DNA of 64,000 nucleotides from an uncultured Lachnospiraceae bacterium (GTDB lineage Bacteria > Bacillota > Clostridia > Lachnospirales > Lachnospiraceae), in contig CAJUFQ010000001.1 in the NCBI GenBank assembly GCA_910585625.1, positions 172,005-236,004 of the forward strand. The letters run 5' to 3'. Both the position numbers and the translations under genes were made by a program. Within the stretch, counting starts at the first letter, position 1. Each line of letters begins with the position of its first letter. The notes under the pieces were generated by a model, which was given only the letters and a program-made list of their open reading frames with translations, ran no database searches and had not been told where the DNA came from. This document shows, piece after piece, positions 27,520-34,070 of this stretch.

Positions 27520-27548
27520 TTGATGTTTCCATGATTCTGTGTTATGAT
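27520..27548 (+). promoter_or_regulatory. Promoter for DUF134-NifX gene
   Basis: TTGATG (27520-27525), 17-base spacer, TATGAT (27543-27548), 35 bases before the start. Confidence 0.6.
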
Positions 27549-27582
27549 ATTATCGTCATATGTCGAAAATGGAGGTGGGTAG

Positions 27583-28356
27583 ATGGCAAGGCCAATCCGA
27601 TGCAGGAGAATCTGTTTTGAGCCGAAATATGATAGCTTTGCCCCATGCGGATTGGAGAGCGGGGAGCAGATTTTGCTGACGGTGGACGAATTTGAGGCAG
27701 TCCGTCTGGTTGATTATGAGAAGAGGACTCATGAACAGTGCGCCAGGCAGATGGGGGTTTCCCGTACAACGGTCACGGAGATGTATGAAAGGGCCCGTAC
27801 AAAAATTGCGGACTGTATCGTCAATGGAAAAACACTGTCTATTTGCGGCGGAAACTATATACTTTGCGACGGTTCTGCCAAAAAGTGCTGCGGCAAGAAA
27901 TGTGACAGAGCAGAACATGCGGCGAGAACTATTCTGGAAAGAAAGGAAGACAGGAATATGAAGGTTGCGGTTACTTATGAAAATGGAAATGTATTCGCTC
28001 ATTTTGGGCATACAGAGCAGTTTAAAATTTATGACGTCGTGGATGGCAAGGTTGCAGGCGCGCAGATTGTAAGTACGGAAGGAAGCGGCCATGGAGCATT
28101 GGCGGGAATGCTTTCCGCATTGGAAGTTGATACGCTGGTTTGCGGCGGGATTGGCGCGGGTGCGCAGATTGCTTTGGCGGAAGCAGGTATCCGTCTTTAC
28201 GGAGGGGTTTCCGGCAGCGCAGATGAAGCGGTGGAGGCGTTGATTGCAGGGAATCTTTCCTTTGACCCGCATGTTCGTTGTAACCATCATGGGGAAGGCC
28301 ATGTTTGTGGGGAGCATAAGCACGGCTGTGCAGGAAGCGGAGGCGGCTGCCAATAA
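27583..28356 (+). CDS. DUF134 DNA-binding protein fused to a NifX/NifB-like domain
   Basis: A 257-residue fusion. Residues 1-95 match DUF134, a predicted HTH family (MARPIRCRRICFEPKYDSFAP; HEQCARQMGVSRTTVTEMYERAR). A Cys-rich hinge (CCGKKC) follows, then a dinitrogenase FeMo-cofactor-type domain at about 126-240 (KVAVTYENGNVFAHFGHTEQF), and a Cys/His-rich tail (HHGEGHVCGEHKHGCAG). These domains often occur as neighbouring genes; here they share one chain. The tail and hinge suggest FeS or metal sensing. GGAGGTGGG lies 7 bases before the ATG. No nif genes are nearby. Confidence 0.85.
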   Translation: MARPIRCRRICFEPKYDSFAPCGLESGEQILLTVDEFEAVRLVDYEKRTHEQCARQMGVSRTTVTEMYERARTKIADCIVNGKTLSICGGNYILCDGSAKKCCGKKCDRAEHAARTILERKEDRNMKVAVTYENGNVFAHFGHTEQFKIYDVVDGKVAGAQIVSTEGSGHGALAGMLSALEVDTLVCGGIGAGAQIALAEAGIRLYGGVSGSADEAVEALIAGNLSFDPHVRCNHHGEGHVCGEHKHGCAGSGGGCQ

Positions 28357-28399
28357 TGACGCATGATTCCATGCATAATGGAAGCGGAACACAATCAAA

Positions 28400-28455
28400 A
28401 TAAAATCAGCGCTTCATAAATTTTTCAGAAAATATTAGCGCCCATTGCTTGTAAG
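28400..28455 (+). repeat. Left flanking repeat of the integrative element (CIRCE-like)
   Basis: Begins ATAAAATCAG, has CTTCATAAA and TTAGCGCCC. It aligns without gaps to 31200-31255 at about 75% identity, mostly transitions. The right copy contains the clpB CIRCE operator; this left copy has a decayed version. The rest of the gene-free stretch 28357-28624 shows nothing else I can name. Confidence 0.6.
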
Positions 28456-28624
28456 TACAAGGTGAAATGCGTGTTGATTTGCTTTTGCTTGAAAATGGCT
28501 TAAAATCAAGGGGTTTTAGGCTTTTTTCTTATTACTCAATAATTTTAGTTAGTGTCTTTATTTGCATTCTGTTTTAAAAAGTATGTCAAATAATATGTCA
28601 TAGAATGATGCTAATGGTAGGAGC

Positions 28625-28653
28625 TTGTCCGACAAGGGAAAATGTGTTATATT
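28625..28653 (+). promoter_or_regulatory. Promoter of the disrupted holin-like toxin gene
   Basis: TTGTCC (28625-28630), 17-base spacer, TATATT (28648-28653). The leader has a CAAAG/CTTTG stem-loop and ends in GGAGG (28706-28710), 8 bases before the toxin ATG. Confidence 0.55.
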
Positions 28654-28780
28654 GTTGATGTGGGAAAACCATAGAGCCAAAGGCGGCTTTGCCCCTCTTT
28701 TTTTCGGAGGGTGATTCAATGGTTACATACTCCGATTTGACTGATGCCAGATAAGGATAAAATATTTGAATAAAAGCATA

Positions 28781-28809
28781 TTGAAAAACATTTCTGCATA
28801 TGCTATAAT
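28781..28809 (+). promoter_or_regulatory. Promoter of the antisense RNA (antitoxin)
   Basis: TTGAAA (28781-28786), 17-base spacer, perfect TATAAT (28804-28809). Predicted start at 28816-28817. Confidence 0.8.
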
Positions 28810-28815
28810 GCCATT

Positions 28816-28897
28816 AGGCAAAAGATATAAAAGTCCAACGTTGACGAAGAAACGAATCCCCCAACCGTGCGGTAACACAGTTGAGGGATTCTTCTTT
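28816..28897 (+). ncRNA. Predicted antisense RNA antitoxin (RNA II-like)
   Basis: A short RNA of about 80 nt is predicted from a consensus promoter to a stem-loop at 28854-28891. Near its 5' end, 28820-28844 (AAAAGATATAAAA then TCCAACGTTGA) is a direct repeat of 29005-29031 (AAAAGATATAAAAAA then TCCAACGCTGA), the segment covering the toxin start codon on the other strand. The RNA can therefore pair with the toxin message both at its start region and at the shared 3' end. This is the arrangement of the pAD1 par locus. No transcript data are available. Confidence 0.65.
28854..28897. terminator. Bidirectional terminator shared by toxin mRNA and antisense RNA
   Basis: GAATCCCCCAAC (28854-28865) pairs with GTTGAGGGATTC (28880-28891). 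The plus-strand tail is TTCTTTACTTTT; the minus-strand tail is GTTTCTTCG. Convergent transcripts from both sides would end here. Confidence 0.7.
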
Positions 28898-28926
28898 ACT
28901 TTTATAGTGGCAAAGCACCCACTAGG

Positions 28927-29025
28927 CTAGTTGTTGCCTTTGTCGTCACCGTCTAACCATTTGATGATGTAGTGGCAAGTTACACCGCCCAGAACAGCAA
29001 CTAAAAAAGATATAAAAAATTCCAA
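28927..29025 (-). CDS. Small membrane toxin peptide, Fst/par-like
   Basis: A 32-residue peptide: MEFFISFLVAVLGGVTCHYI forms a membrane helix and IKWLDGDDKGNN a charged tail. This layout fits Fst/Ldr-type type I toxins, which depolarise the membrane when over-produced. The start is TTG at 29025, with AGGAGG 9 bases upstream. In the leader, GATACC can pair with GGTATC next to the ribosome site, so translation may be folded shut until RNA processing or pairing changes. An extended -10 promoter lies upstream and an antisense RNA gene converges on it. Family assignment rests on layout, not on a database match. Confidence 0.7.
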   Translation of the reverse strand: MEFFISFLVAVLGGVTCHYIIKWLDGDDKGNN

Positions 29026-29071
29026 CGCTGATACCTCCTCCCTGTTGCGGGTATCGGTGGGCAACAAAAAA

Positions 29072-29080
29072 ATTATAACA
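29072..29080 (-). promoter_or_regulatory. Extended -10 promoter of the toxin gene
   Basis: On the minus strand TGTTATAAT (TGn plus TATAAT); no good -35. Predicted start near 29065 gives a 5' leader of about 40 nt. Confidence 0.6.
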
Positions 29081-29127
29081 TATTATTCGATGTGCTTCTA
29101 TCATTATTTTTTAGAAAAGATATAAAG

Positions 29128-29148
29128 GGATTCTGGCTACCAGAATCC
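29128..29148 (-). terminator. Stem-loop inside the 520-bp element
   Basis: GGATTCTGG/CCAGAATCC, a 9-bp stem with a 3-base loop. The minus-strand tail CTTTATATCTTTTCT is U-rich, so it could stop transcripts entering from the right end before the toxin promoter. AAAAGATATAAA at 29115-29126 is a third copy of the direct-repeat core. Confidence 0.45.
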
Positions 29149-29414
29149 GATGCTCGTTACCTCTGTGGACATCCCGTAAAAGCCATTTTGGTAAAGATGT
29201 CTTCTTTCGGCAAGTAAAGTTGAATATATTTTTGAGTTTTATCCTCATCTGGTTTCATGCTTGATTCAGACTGGAATATTCATTGTTGCCCTTGTTGGTT
29301 TATGCTATACAATCTTCAAGGGAAAAAGAAACAGCCGCCACTACTCGCAATAGTGCCGGCATACCTCTTATGAGGTAAAAAATCATTTATTCGGGGGGGG
29401 GGAGAGCCGCTTCT

Positions 29415-29588
29415 ATGGCTTTCCCTTTTCTTATGTCTGATATATCATATCCGGAGGCAGGAAGCAAGAAGTTTTTGGTTTCCTTAATCTTCTTTATCTG
29501 GTTAATGTTCCTCTTTTTGGGTGTAGCGTGGTATTTCAGCGAGTCTTTCTATTCGTTCGAAAGCTATTGCTATTCCTGTTTCATTTAA
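29415..29588 (+). CDS. Possible small membrane protein
   Basis: A 57-codon frame (in-frame ATGs at 29415 and 29433) with one strong hydrophobic helix (KFLVSLIFFIWLMFLFLGV) and an aromatic/Cys tail. A G-run of ten bases ending GGAG lies 11 bases before the first ATG. Its end overlaps the 3' end of the convergent HTH gene by 4 bases. I do not recognise a family; it may be chance in low-complexity DNA. Confidence 0.3.
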   Translation: MAFPFLMSDISYPEAGSKKFLVSLIFFIWLMFLFLGVAWYFSESFYSFESYCYSCFI

Positions 29589-29942
29589 TTGCCTGAATTT
29601 TTAACTAATTCAATATCTATTTGTTCCCAATCATGTACCTGTATTGTTAATAGTGCATTTATAAAGTTTCTGGATATAGGGGAATCAGAGTAATCAACAT
29701 TTTTTAACACTTGATAGAGCGGAGAATCATCAAGAGGACTTTCTGGCAAATCATTTACATTTGCACTCAATGCGGCGGCTATTTTTTGTAGGGTGTTTAG
29801 TTTTGGATTGGATTTTCCGTTCTCCCAACGTCCTATTTGTTGTTGAGGTATGCCGCCAAGTTTCGCTCCTAATTCCTTTTGCGTCATATTTTTTTGAATA
29901 CGTAAATATCTTATTTTTTCGCCAATATCCGTTTTTAATCAC
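29585..29942 (-). pseudogene. HTH repressor of the element, N-terminus frameshifted
   Basis: The XRE-type HTH (MTQKELGAKLGGIPQQQIGRWENGKSNPK in overlapping parts) is open from ATG 29887 to 29585, 100 residues. Upstream in the same frame lies the expected first helix (DIGEKIRYLRIQKN), but no start codon. A GTG at 29942 with AAGGTG would give the normal MIKTDIGEKIRY start only if one A were removed from the A5 run at 29932-29936. I infer a one-base homopolymer frameshift. Initiation at 29887 would give a protein lacking helix 1. The C-terminal 40 residues are unassigned. Confidence 0.65.
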
Positions 29943-29943
29943 C

Positions 29944-30020
29944 TTGTTGTGAGTTTCTATAAAAACCAAAAAGCACAACAAAAATGATTTGTTTCGTATT
30001 GGCACAACATAAAAGTTGTG
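29944..30020. promoter_or_regulatory. Operator region between divergent HTH genes
   Basis: Half-sites of CACAAC recur: TTGTTGTG (29944-29951), CACAACAA (29974-29981) and a perfect palindrome CACAAC-N6-GTTGTG (30003-30020). The pattern is that of a CI/Cro-type switch between a repressor on the minus strand and a small HTH gene on the plus strand. Confidence 0.55.
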
Positions 30021-30039
30021 AAGAAATGGAGGTAATGAT

Positions 30040-30213
30040 ATGAAAATGAGGTTAGACACAAAGAAAATCTATCTTGCAATGGCTGGAAAAGGTCTGACGG
30101 CTACAGAAATAGCCAAGCAAGGCGGCGTAAGTCAACAGGCGGTATCTAATGCACTGAATGGCAACAGGATAGGAATGGAAGGTGTATTTTATGGCAGAAA
30201 AGAGAAAGGATAG
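30040..30213 (+). CDS. Small HTH (XRE-type) protein of the element
   Basis: A 57-residue protein with one HTH (LTATEIAKQGGVSQQAVSNALNGNRIG) and a short basic tail. AGGAGGT... style site GGAGGTAATG precedes the ATG. Homologous proteins normally run longer after the HTH, so this one may be cut short. Its end overlaps the integrase start by 23 bases. Likely a Cro-like or excision control protein; role inferred from position. Confidence 0.55.
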   Translation: MKMRLDTKKIYLAMAGKGLTATEIAKQGGVSQQAVSNALNGNRIGMEGVFYGRKEKG

Positions 30214-31081
30214 TAAAGGGCGAGTTTTGCGGAAAGGTGAGCATGAGCGCACAGACGGGAGATACCATTATTTATATCTGGATGCTTTCGGGAAAAGATG
30301 TTATGTGTATGCAAAAGATTTATTGTCATTGCGTGAAATGGAAAAAGAGATAGAATGGGATTTACTGGACGGAATCAGTAATGCAAGCGGCAAAACTACG
30401 CTGAATCAGCTTTTTAAGATGCATATGGAATTAAAAAATGATTTGAGGGCGACCACAAATTTTTGCATGAACAGCGGTACATATTCTATCCATATTCCAT
30501 TCCTTACAATCGCCATCGGTACTTGTCTGCGGTGTGGAGAACTTACCGGTCTTACATGGGGCGATATAGACATGAAAAACCGTACAATTAGCGTGAATCA
30601 CCAACTGATTTATAAGAATTTTGATGATGGCTGCAAGTTCCATGTCAGCGAACCTAAGACGGATGCTGGGAAAAGAACCATACCCATGACGGAAGCGGTT
30701 CACAGGGCATTTGTGGAGCTAAGAAAGCAGAATCTGAAATTAGGTAGACGGAGTGATGCAGAAGTGGATGGATATAGCAATTTTGTATTTGTCAGTGGCA
30801 ACGGACAGCCATTTGCGATAAATGCGGTCAATAGTTTTTTGCTGAATATGGAAAAGGCGTATAATAAAGTACATCCAGAAAAAGCGATACCGCACCAGTC
30901 AGCGCATATTTTAAGGCATAGCGGGTATACCTTGCTTGCATCCGCAGGAATGGATATCAAGGCACTGCAGAACGTCATGGGGCATTCTGACGCAAGTATC
31001 ACAATGAATGTATATAATCACAGTAGCTTTGAGAGAACCGAAAAGGAAGTACAGAGAATTGATAATGCAATCAATTTTTAA
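30191..31081 (+). CDS. Tyrosine integrase with internal deletion
   Basis: Tn916-type phage/ICE integrase, 296 residues against about 400 for the family. The N-terminal arm-binding domain (RKGEHERTDGRYHYLYLDAFGKRC) is present, but the core-binding domain is almost gone: LNQLFKMHMELKNDLRATT jumps to the catalytic domain (IPFLTIAIGTCLRCGELTGLTW). Catalytic residues remain: Arg in LRCGEL, HILRH, MGHSD and the Tyr in MNVYNH. The deletion keeps the frame, roughly 95 residues missing, so the enzyme is probably inactive. Start placed at ATG 30191 with GGAAGG upstream. The right flanking repeat is 118 bases downstream. Confidence 0.85.
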   Translation: MAEKRKDSKGRVLRKGEHERTDGRYHYLYLDAFGKRCYVYAKDLLSLREMEKEIEWDLLDGISNASGKTTLNQLFKMHMELKNDLRATTNFCMNSGTYSIHIPFLTIAIGTCLRCGELTGLTWGDIDMKNRTISVNHQLIYKNFDDGCKFHVSEPKTDAGKRTIPMTEAVHRAFVELRKQNLKLGRRSDAEVDGYSNFVFVSGNGQPFAINAVNSFLLNMEKAYNKVHPEKAIPHQSAHILRHSGYTLLASAGMDIKALQNVMGHSDASITMNVYNHSSFERTEKEVQRIDNAINF

Positions 31082-31086
31082 TAGCC

Positions 31087-31122
31087 AGAGAACCGCCGTC
31101 AATGATTGGATGGCGGTTCTCT
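31087..31122 (+). terminator. Stem-loop after the integrase
   Basis: AGAGAACCGCC (31087-31097) pairs perfectly with GGCGGTTCTCT (31112-31122); the tail ATGTGTAAAAA is not T-rich, so termination is uncertain. Confidence 0.5.
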
Positions 31123-31199
31123 ATGTGTAAAAAGCAAAAAAATGTGTAAATGGTATGTAAATCAGATAAAATATATAAGCATGAACAGCCGGAAACCGC

Positions 31200-31255
31200 A
31201 TAAAATCAGTACTTCATAAAATTTTCACACAATTTTAGCACTCACCGCTTGACAG
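31200..31255 (+). repeat. Right flanking repeat of the integrative element
   Basis: Matches 28400-28455 at about 75% over 56 bases and runs into the clpB promoter. The identical blocks ATAAAATCAG and CTTCATAAA are candidates for the recombination core. The 323-base gap 31082-31404 otherwise holds the clpB promoter and leader. Confidence 0.6.
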
Positions 31256-31261
31256 TGCTAA
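31235..31261 (+). promoter_or_regulatory. CIRCE operator of clpB
   Basis: TTAGCACTC, nine-base spacer, CAGTGCTAA: one mismatch from the HrcA consensus TTAGCACTC-N9-GAGTGCTAA. It overlaps the -35 of the promoter below, so HrcA is expected to repress clpB until heat stress. Confidence 0.88.
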
Positions 31262-31277
31262 TAATCGGTGTTATTGT
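31249..31277 (+). promoter_or_regulatory. clpB promoter
   Basis: TTGACA (31249-31254), 17-base spacer, TATTGT (31272-31277). The -35 overlaps the right arm of CIRCE. The leader to the ATG is about 120 nt. Confidence 0.7.
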
Positions 31278-31404
31278 AATGTCGGAGCAAGGAAGGAGGT
31301 CTGCTGGCATACAAAAACTAAGGCAGCCAGACAATCCTGACTGAGAACCCACATGCAAGGTAACAATAGTATAGGTAAAAAACAAGCTGGAAGGAGGAAC
31401 CCTT

Positions 31405-33990
31405 ATGAATATCCAGAAATTTACGCAGAAGTCAGTCGAGGCCATCAACGGCTGCGAGAAACTAGCATACGAATACGGCAATCAGGAGATAGAGCAGGAA
31501 CATCTGCTGGTATCCCTTCTGCTGCAAGAGGACGGTTTGATTCCCAAGCTGATTGAGAAGATGGAAATCAACAAGGAGCATTTCATAAATAATGCCCAGG
31601 AACATCTGGCAAAAAGGGTCAAAGTGTCCGGCGGGCAGATATATATGGGGCAGAACCTCAACAAAGTCCTGGTGAGCGCAGAAGACGAAGCGAAGAAGAT
31701 GGGCGATGAGTATGTGTCGGTGGAGCATCTGTTCCTGACGCTGATGAAATACCCCAACCAGGCATTGAAAGAGATTTTCAAGGAATATGGCATTACCAGG
31801 GAGCGTTTCCTACAGGCGCTTGCGACTGTCAGGGGCAACCAGAGCGTGGTGTCAGATAACCCGGAAGCTACCTATGATACGCTGGCCAAATATGGTTACG
31901 ATATGGTGGAGCGTGCCAGGGAGCAGAAATTGGATCCGGTGATTGGACGTGACGGTGAAATCCGCAATGTTGTCCGCATCCTTTCGAGGAAGACAAAGAA
32001 TAACCCAGTGCTGATTGGGGAGCCAGGCGTGGGCAAGACGGCCGTGGTGGAAGGGCTTGCGCAGCGTATTGTGCGCGGAGACGTGCCGCAAGGGCTGAAA
32101 GATAAGCGCCTGTTCGCCCTGGACATGGGCGCGCTGGTAGCTGGCGCCAAGTATAGGGGGGAATTCGAAGAACGTCTGAAAGCTGTGCTGGATGAGATTA
32201 AAAGCAGCGATGGGCAGATCATACTTTTTATCGATGAGCTGCACACTATTGTGGGCGCGGGCAAGACAGATGGGGCGATGGATGCCGGGCAGCTTCTAAA
32301 GCCCATGCTTGCCAGGGGCGAGCTTCACTGCATCGGTGCGACGACGCTGGACGAGTACCGGGAATACATTGAGAAGGACGCAGCCTTGGAGAGGAGGTTC
32401 CAGCCGGTCATGGTGGAAGAGCCGACCGTGGAAGACACGGTTTCCATCCTGCGTGGGCTTAAGGACAGATATGAGGTATTCCATGGCGTGAAGATTACAG
32501 ACAGCGCGCTGGTCTCTGCCGCCGTATTGTCAAACCGCTATATCAGCGACCGTTTCCTGCCGGATAAGGCCATAGATTTGGTGGACGAAGCATGTGCGCT
32601 GATTAAGACGGAGCTGGACTCTATGCCTACGGAACTCGATGAGTTGCAGCGGCGGGTGATGCAGATGGAAATTGAGGAAGCCGCTTTGAAGAAAGAGGAA
32701 GACCGCCTGAGCAAGGATCGCCTGCAAAATCTGCAGCGGGAGCTGGCAGACATGAAAAATGAGTTCCAGTCAAAAAAGGCGCAGTGGGACAACGAGAAAA
32801 ATTCCGTAGAGAAAGTGCAGAAGCTCAGGGAGGAGCTGGAGGCCATCAACAGCGAGATTGCCAAGGCACAGCAGAGCTACGATTTGGAGAAAGCCGCGGA
32901 ACTCCAGTATGGAAGGAAGCCTCAGCTGCAGCAGCAGTTAGAGATAGAAGAAGAGTTGGTCAAAAAGAAAGACTTAAGCCTGGTGCACGAGAATGTCAGC
33001 GAGGAGGAGATTGCAAAAATTATCTCACGTTGGACGGGCATCCCGGTAGCGAAGCTGACGGAGAGCGAAAGGAATAAGACGCTGCACCTGGACGAAGAGC
33101 TTCATAAGCGGGTTATCGGGCAGGAAGAGGGCGTCACGAAGGTTACGGAAGCCATTATCCGTTCTAAGGCAGGCATCAAAGACCCCGGCAAGCCAATCGG
33201 TTCTTTCCTGTTCCTTGGGCCTACCGGCGTGGGCAAGACGGAGCTTGCTAAGGCGTTGGCAGCATGCCTTTTTGATGATGAAAATAACATGGTACGCATT
33301 GACATGAGCGAGTACATGGAGAAATACTCGGTATCCCGTCTGATAGGGGCGCCTCCCGGATATGTGGGCTATGAGGAAGGAGGGCAGCTCACGGAGGCTG
33401 TGCGCAGAAAGCCTTATTCCGTGGTGCTGTTTGATGAAGTGGAGAAAGCGCATCCAGATGTGTTCAACGTGCTGCTGCAGGTTCTGGATGACGGGCGGAT
33501 TACTGATTCCCAGGGGCGCACCGTGGATTTCAAGAATACCATCCTGATTATGACTTCAAACCTTGGCTCTTCTTACCTGTTGGAAGGGATTGAAGAGGAC
33601 GGGGAGATCAAGCCGGAATGCAAGGAAGCGGTCATGGGTGAGCTGCGGGGGAATTTCCGGCCGGAATTCTTGAACCGCCTGGATGAGATTATCATGTTCC
33701 GTCCGCTGACGAAAGGAAATATCGGCGGAATCATCGAGCTTTTGCTGGAAGAACTGAACGGACGGCTGGCAGAGAGGGAAATTTCTGTCGAATTAAGCGA
33801 AGAGGCGAGGCAGTTCATCGTAGATCATGGTTACGATCCGGTATATGGCGCGCGGCCGCTGAAACGGTATCTGCAGAAGACCGTGGAGACGCTGGCTGCA
33901 AAGCTGATTCTTGCCGGCGAAGTGGGAGCCGGAGACGTCGTCTGGATAGACGTGGCACATGGATCGCTGGCGGCGGAATGCAAAAGGTAA
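31405..33990 (+). CDS. clpB: ATP-dependent chaperone ClpB
   Basis: Hexameric disaggregase that works with DnaK on heat-damaged proteins. The 861-residue protein has the Clp N domain (1-145), first AAA domain with Walker A GEPGVGKT near 206, the coiled-coil middle domain (about 405-520) that separates ClpB from ClpC/ClpA, second AAA domain with GPTGVGKT near 605, and the C-terminal small domain. The middle domain is full length. AGGAGG lies 6-8 bases before the ATG. CIRCE control is clear upstream. The integrative element lies between it and the DUF134-NifX gene. Confidence 0.97.
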   Translation: MNIQKFTQKSVEAINGCEKLAYEYGNQEIEQEHLLVSLLLQEDGLIPKLIEKMEINKEHFINNAQEHLAKRVKVSGGQIYMGQNLNKVLVSAEDEAKKMGDEYVSVEHLFLTLMKYPNQALKEIFKEYGITRERFLQALATVRGNQSVVSDNPEATYDTLAKYGYDMVERAREQKLDPVIGRDGEIRNVVRILSRKTKNNPVLIGEPGVGKTAVVEGLAQRIVRGDVPQGLKDKRLFALDMGALVAGAKYRGEFEERLKAVLDEIKSSDGQIILFIDELHTIVGAGKTDGAMDAGQLLKPMLARGELHCIGATTLDEYREYIEKDAALERRFQPVMVEEPTVEDTVSILRGLKDRYEVFHGVKITDSALVSAAVLSNRYISDRFLPDKAIDLVDEACALIKTELDSMPTELDELQRRVMQMEIEEAALKKEEDRLSKDRLQNLQRELADMKNEFQSKKAQWDNEKNSVEKVQKLREELEAINSEIAKAQQSYDLEKAAELQYGRKPQLQQQLEIEEELVKKKDLSLVHENVSEEEIAKIISRWTGIPVAKLTESERNKTLHLDEELHKRVIGQEEGVTKVTEAIIRSKAGIKDPGKPIGSFLFLGPTGVGKTELAKALAACLFDDENNMVRIDMSEYMEKYSVSRLIGAPPGYVGYEEGGQLTEAVRRKPYSVVLFDEVEKAHPDVFNVLLQVLDDGRITDSQGRTVDFKNTILIMTSNLGSSYLLEGIEEDGEIKPECKEAVMGELRGNFRPEFLNRLDEIIMFRPLTKGNIGGIIELLLEELNGRLAEREISVELSEEARQFIVDHGYDPVYGARPLKRYLQKTVETLAAKLILAGEVGAGDVVWIDVAHGSLAAECKR

Positions 33991-34070
33991 GAGTTTCCAT
34001 GGAAATTTCGACATATCGTACAGCCCTTTGGTCATACATTGCATAGAAGCATCTATGGAGCAGGCAACGG

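Larger units (their letters stand above)
28741..29260. mobile_element. 520-bp element with terminal inverted repeats carrying a type I toxin-antitoxin locus
   Basis: The ends carry imperfect inverted repeats: 28742-28762 and the complement of 29237-29257 share TGAnnCCAGATnAGGATAAAA, 18 of 21 positions. TTGA occurs on both sides (28737-28740, 29261-29264), as expected of a 4-bp target duplication. The element has no transposase, so it is MITE-like. Inside are a small membrane peptide gene, an antisense RNA gene and their terminators. The insertion splits a holin-like toxin gene. Confidence 0.65.
28719..29353 (+). pseudogene. Holin-like toxin gene (Hol_Tox type) split by a 520-bp insertion
   Basis: The 5' part (28719-28740) encodes MVTYSDL and then runs into a foreign stop. 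The 3' part (29261-29353) encodes IQTGIFIVALVGL followed by CYTIFKGKRNSRHYSQ and a stop. Removing 28741-29260 together with one copy of the flanking TTGA restores a single 36-codon frame of the putative holin-like toxin family: short N-terminus, one membrane helix and a basic tail. Ribosome site GGAGG is well spaced. The 3' end forms a stem (GCCGCCACTA/TAGTGCCGGC) that on the minus strand precedes TTTCTTTTT, so an antisense RNA may once have ended there. Confidence 0.75.

Noticed and set aside
29157..29258. A 33-codon minus-strand frame starting inside the right inverted repeat of the 520-bp element
   Set aside because: No ribosome site precedes the ATG, and the start coincides with the repeat end, so it is more likely chance.
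29393..29402. Run of ten G as a mobile-element end
   Set aside because: No matching run or inverted repeat was found elsewhere; simple homopolymer slippage explains it.
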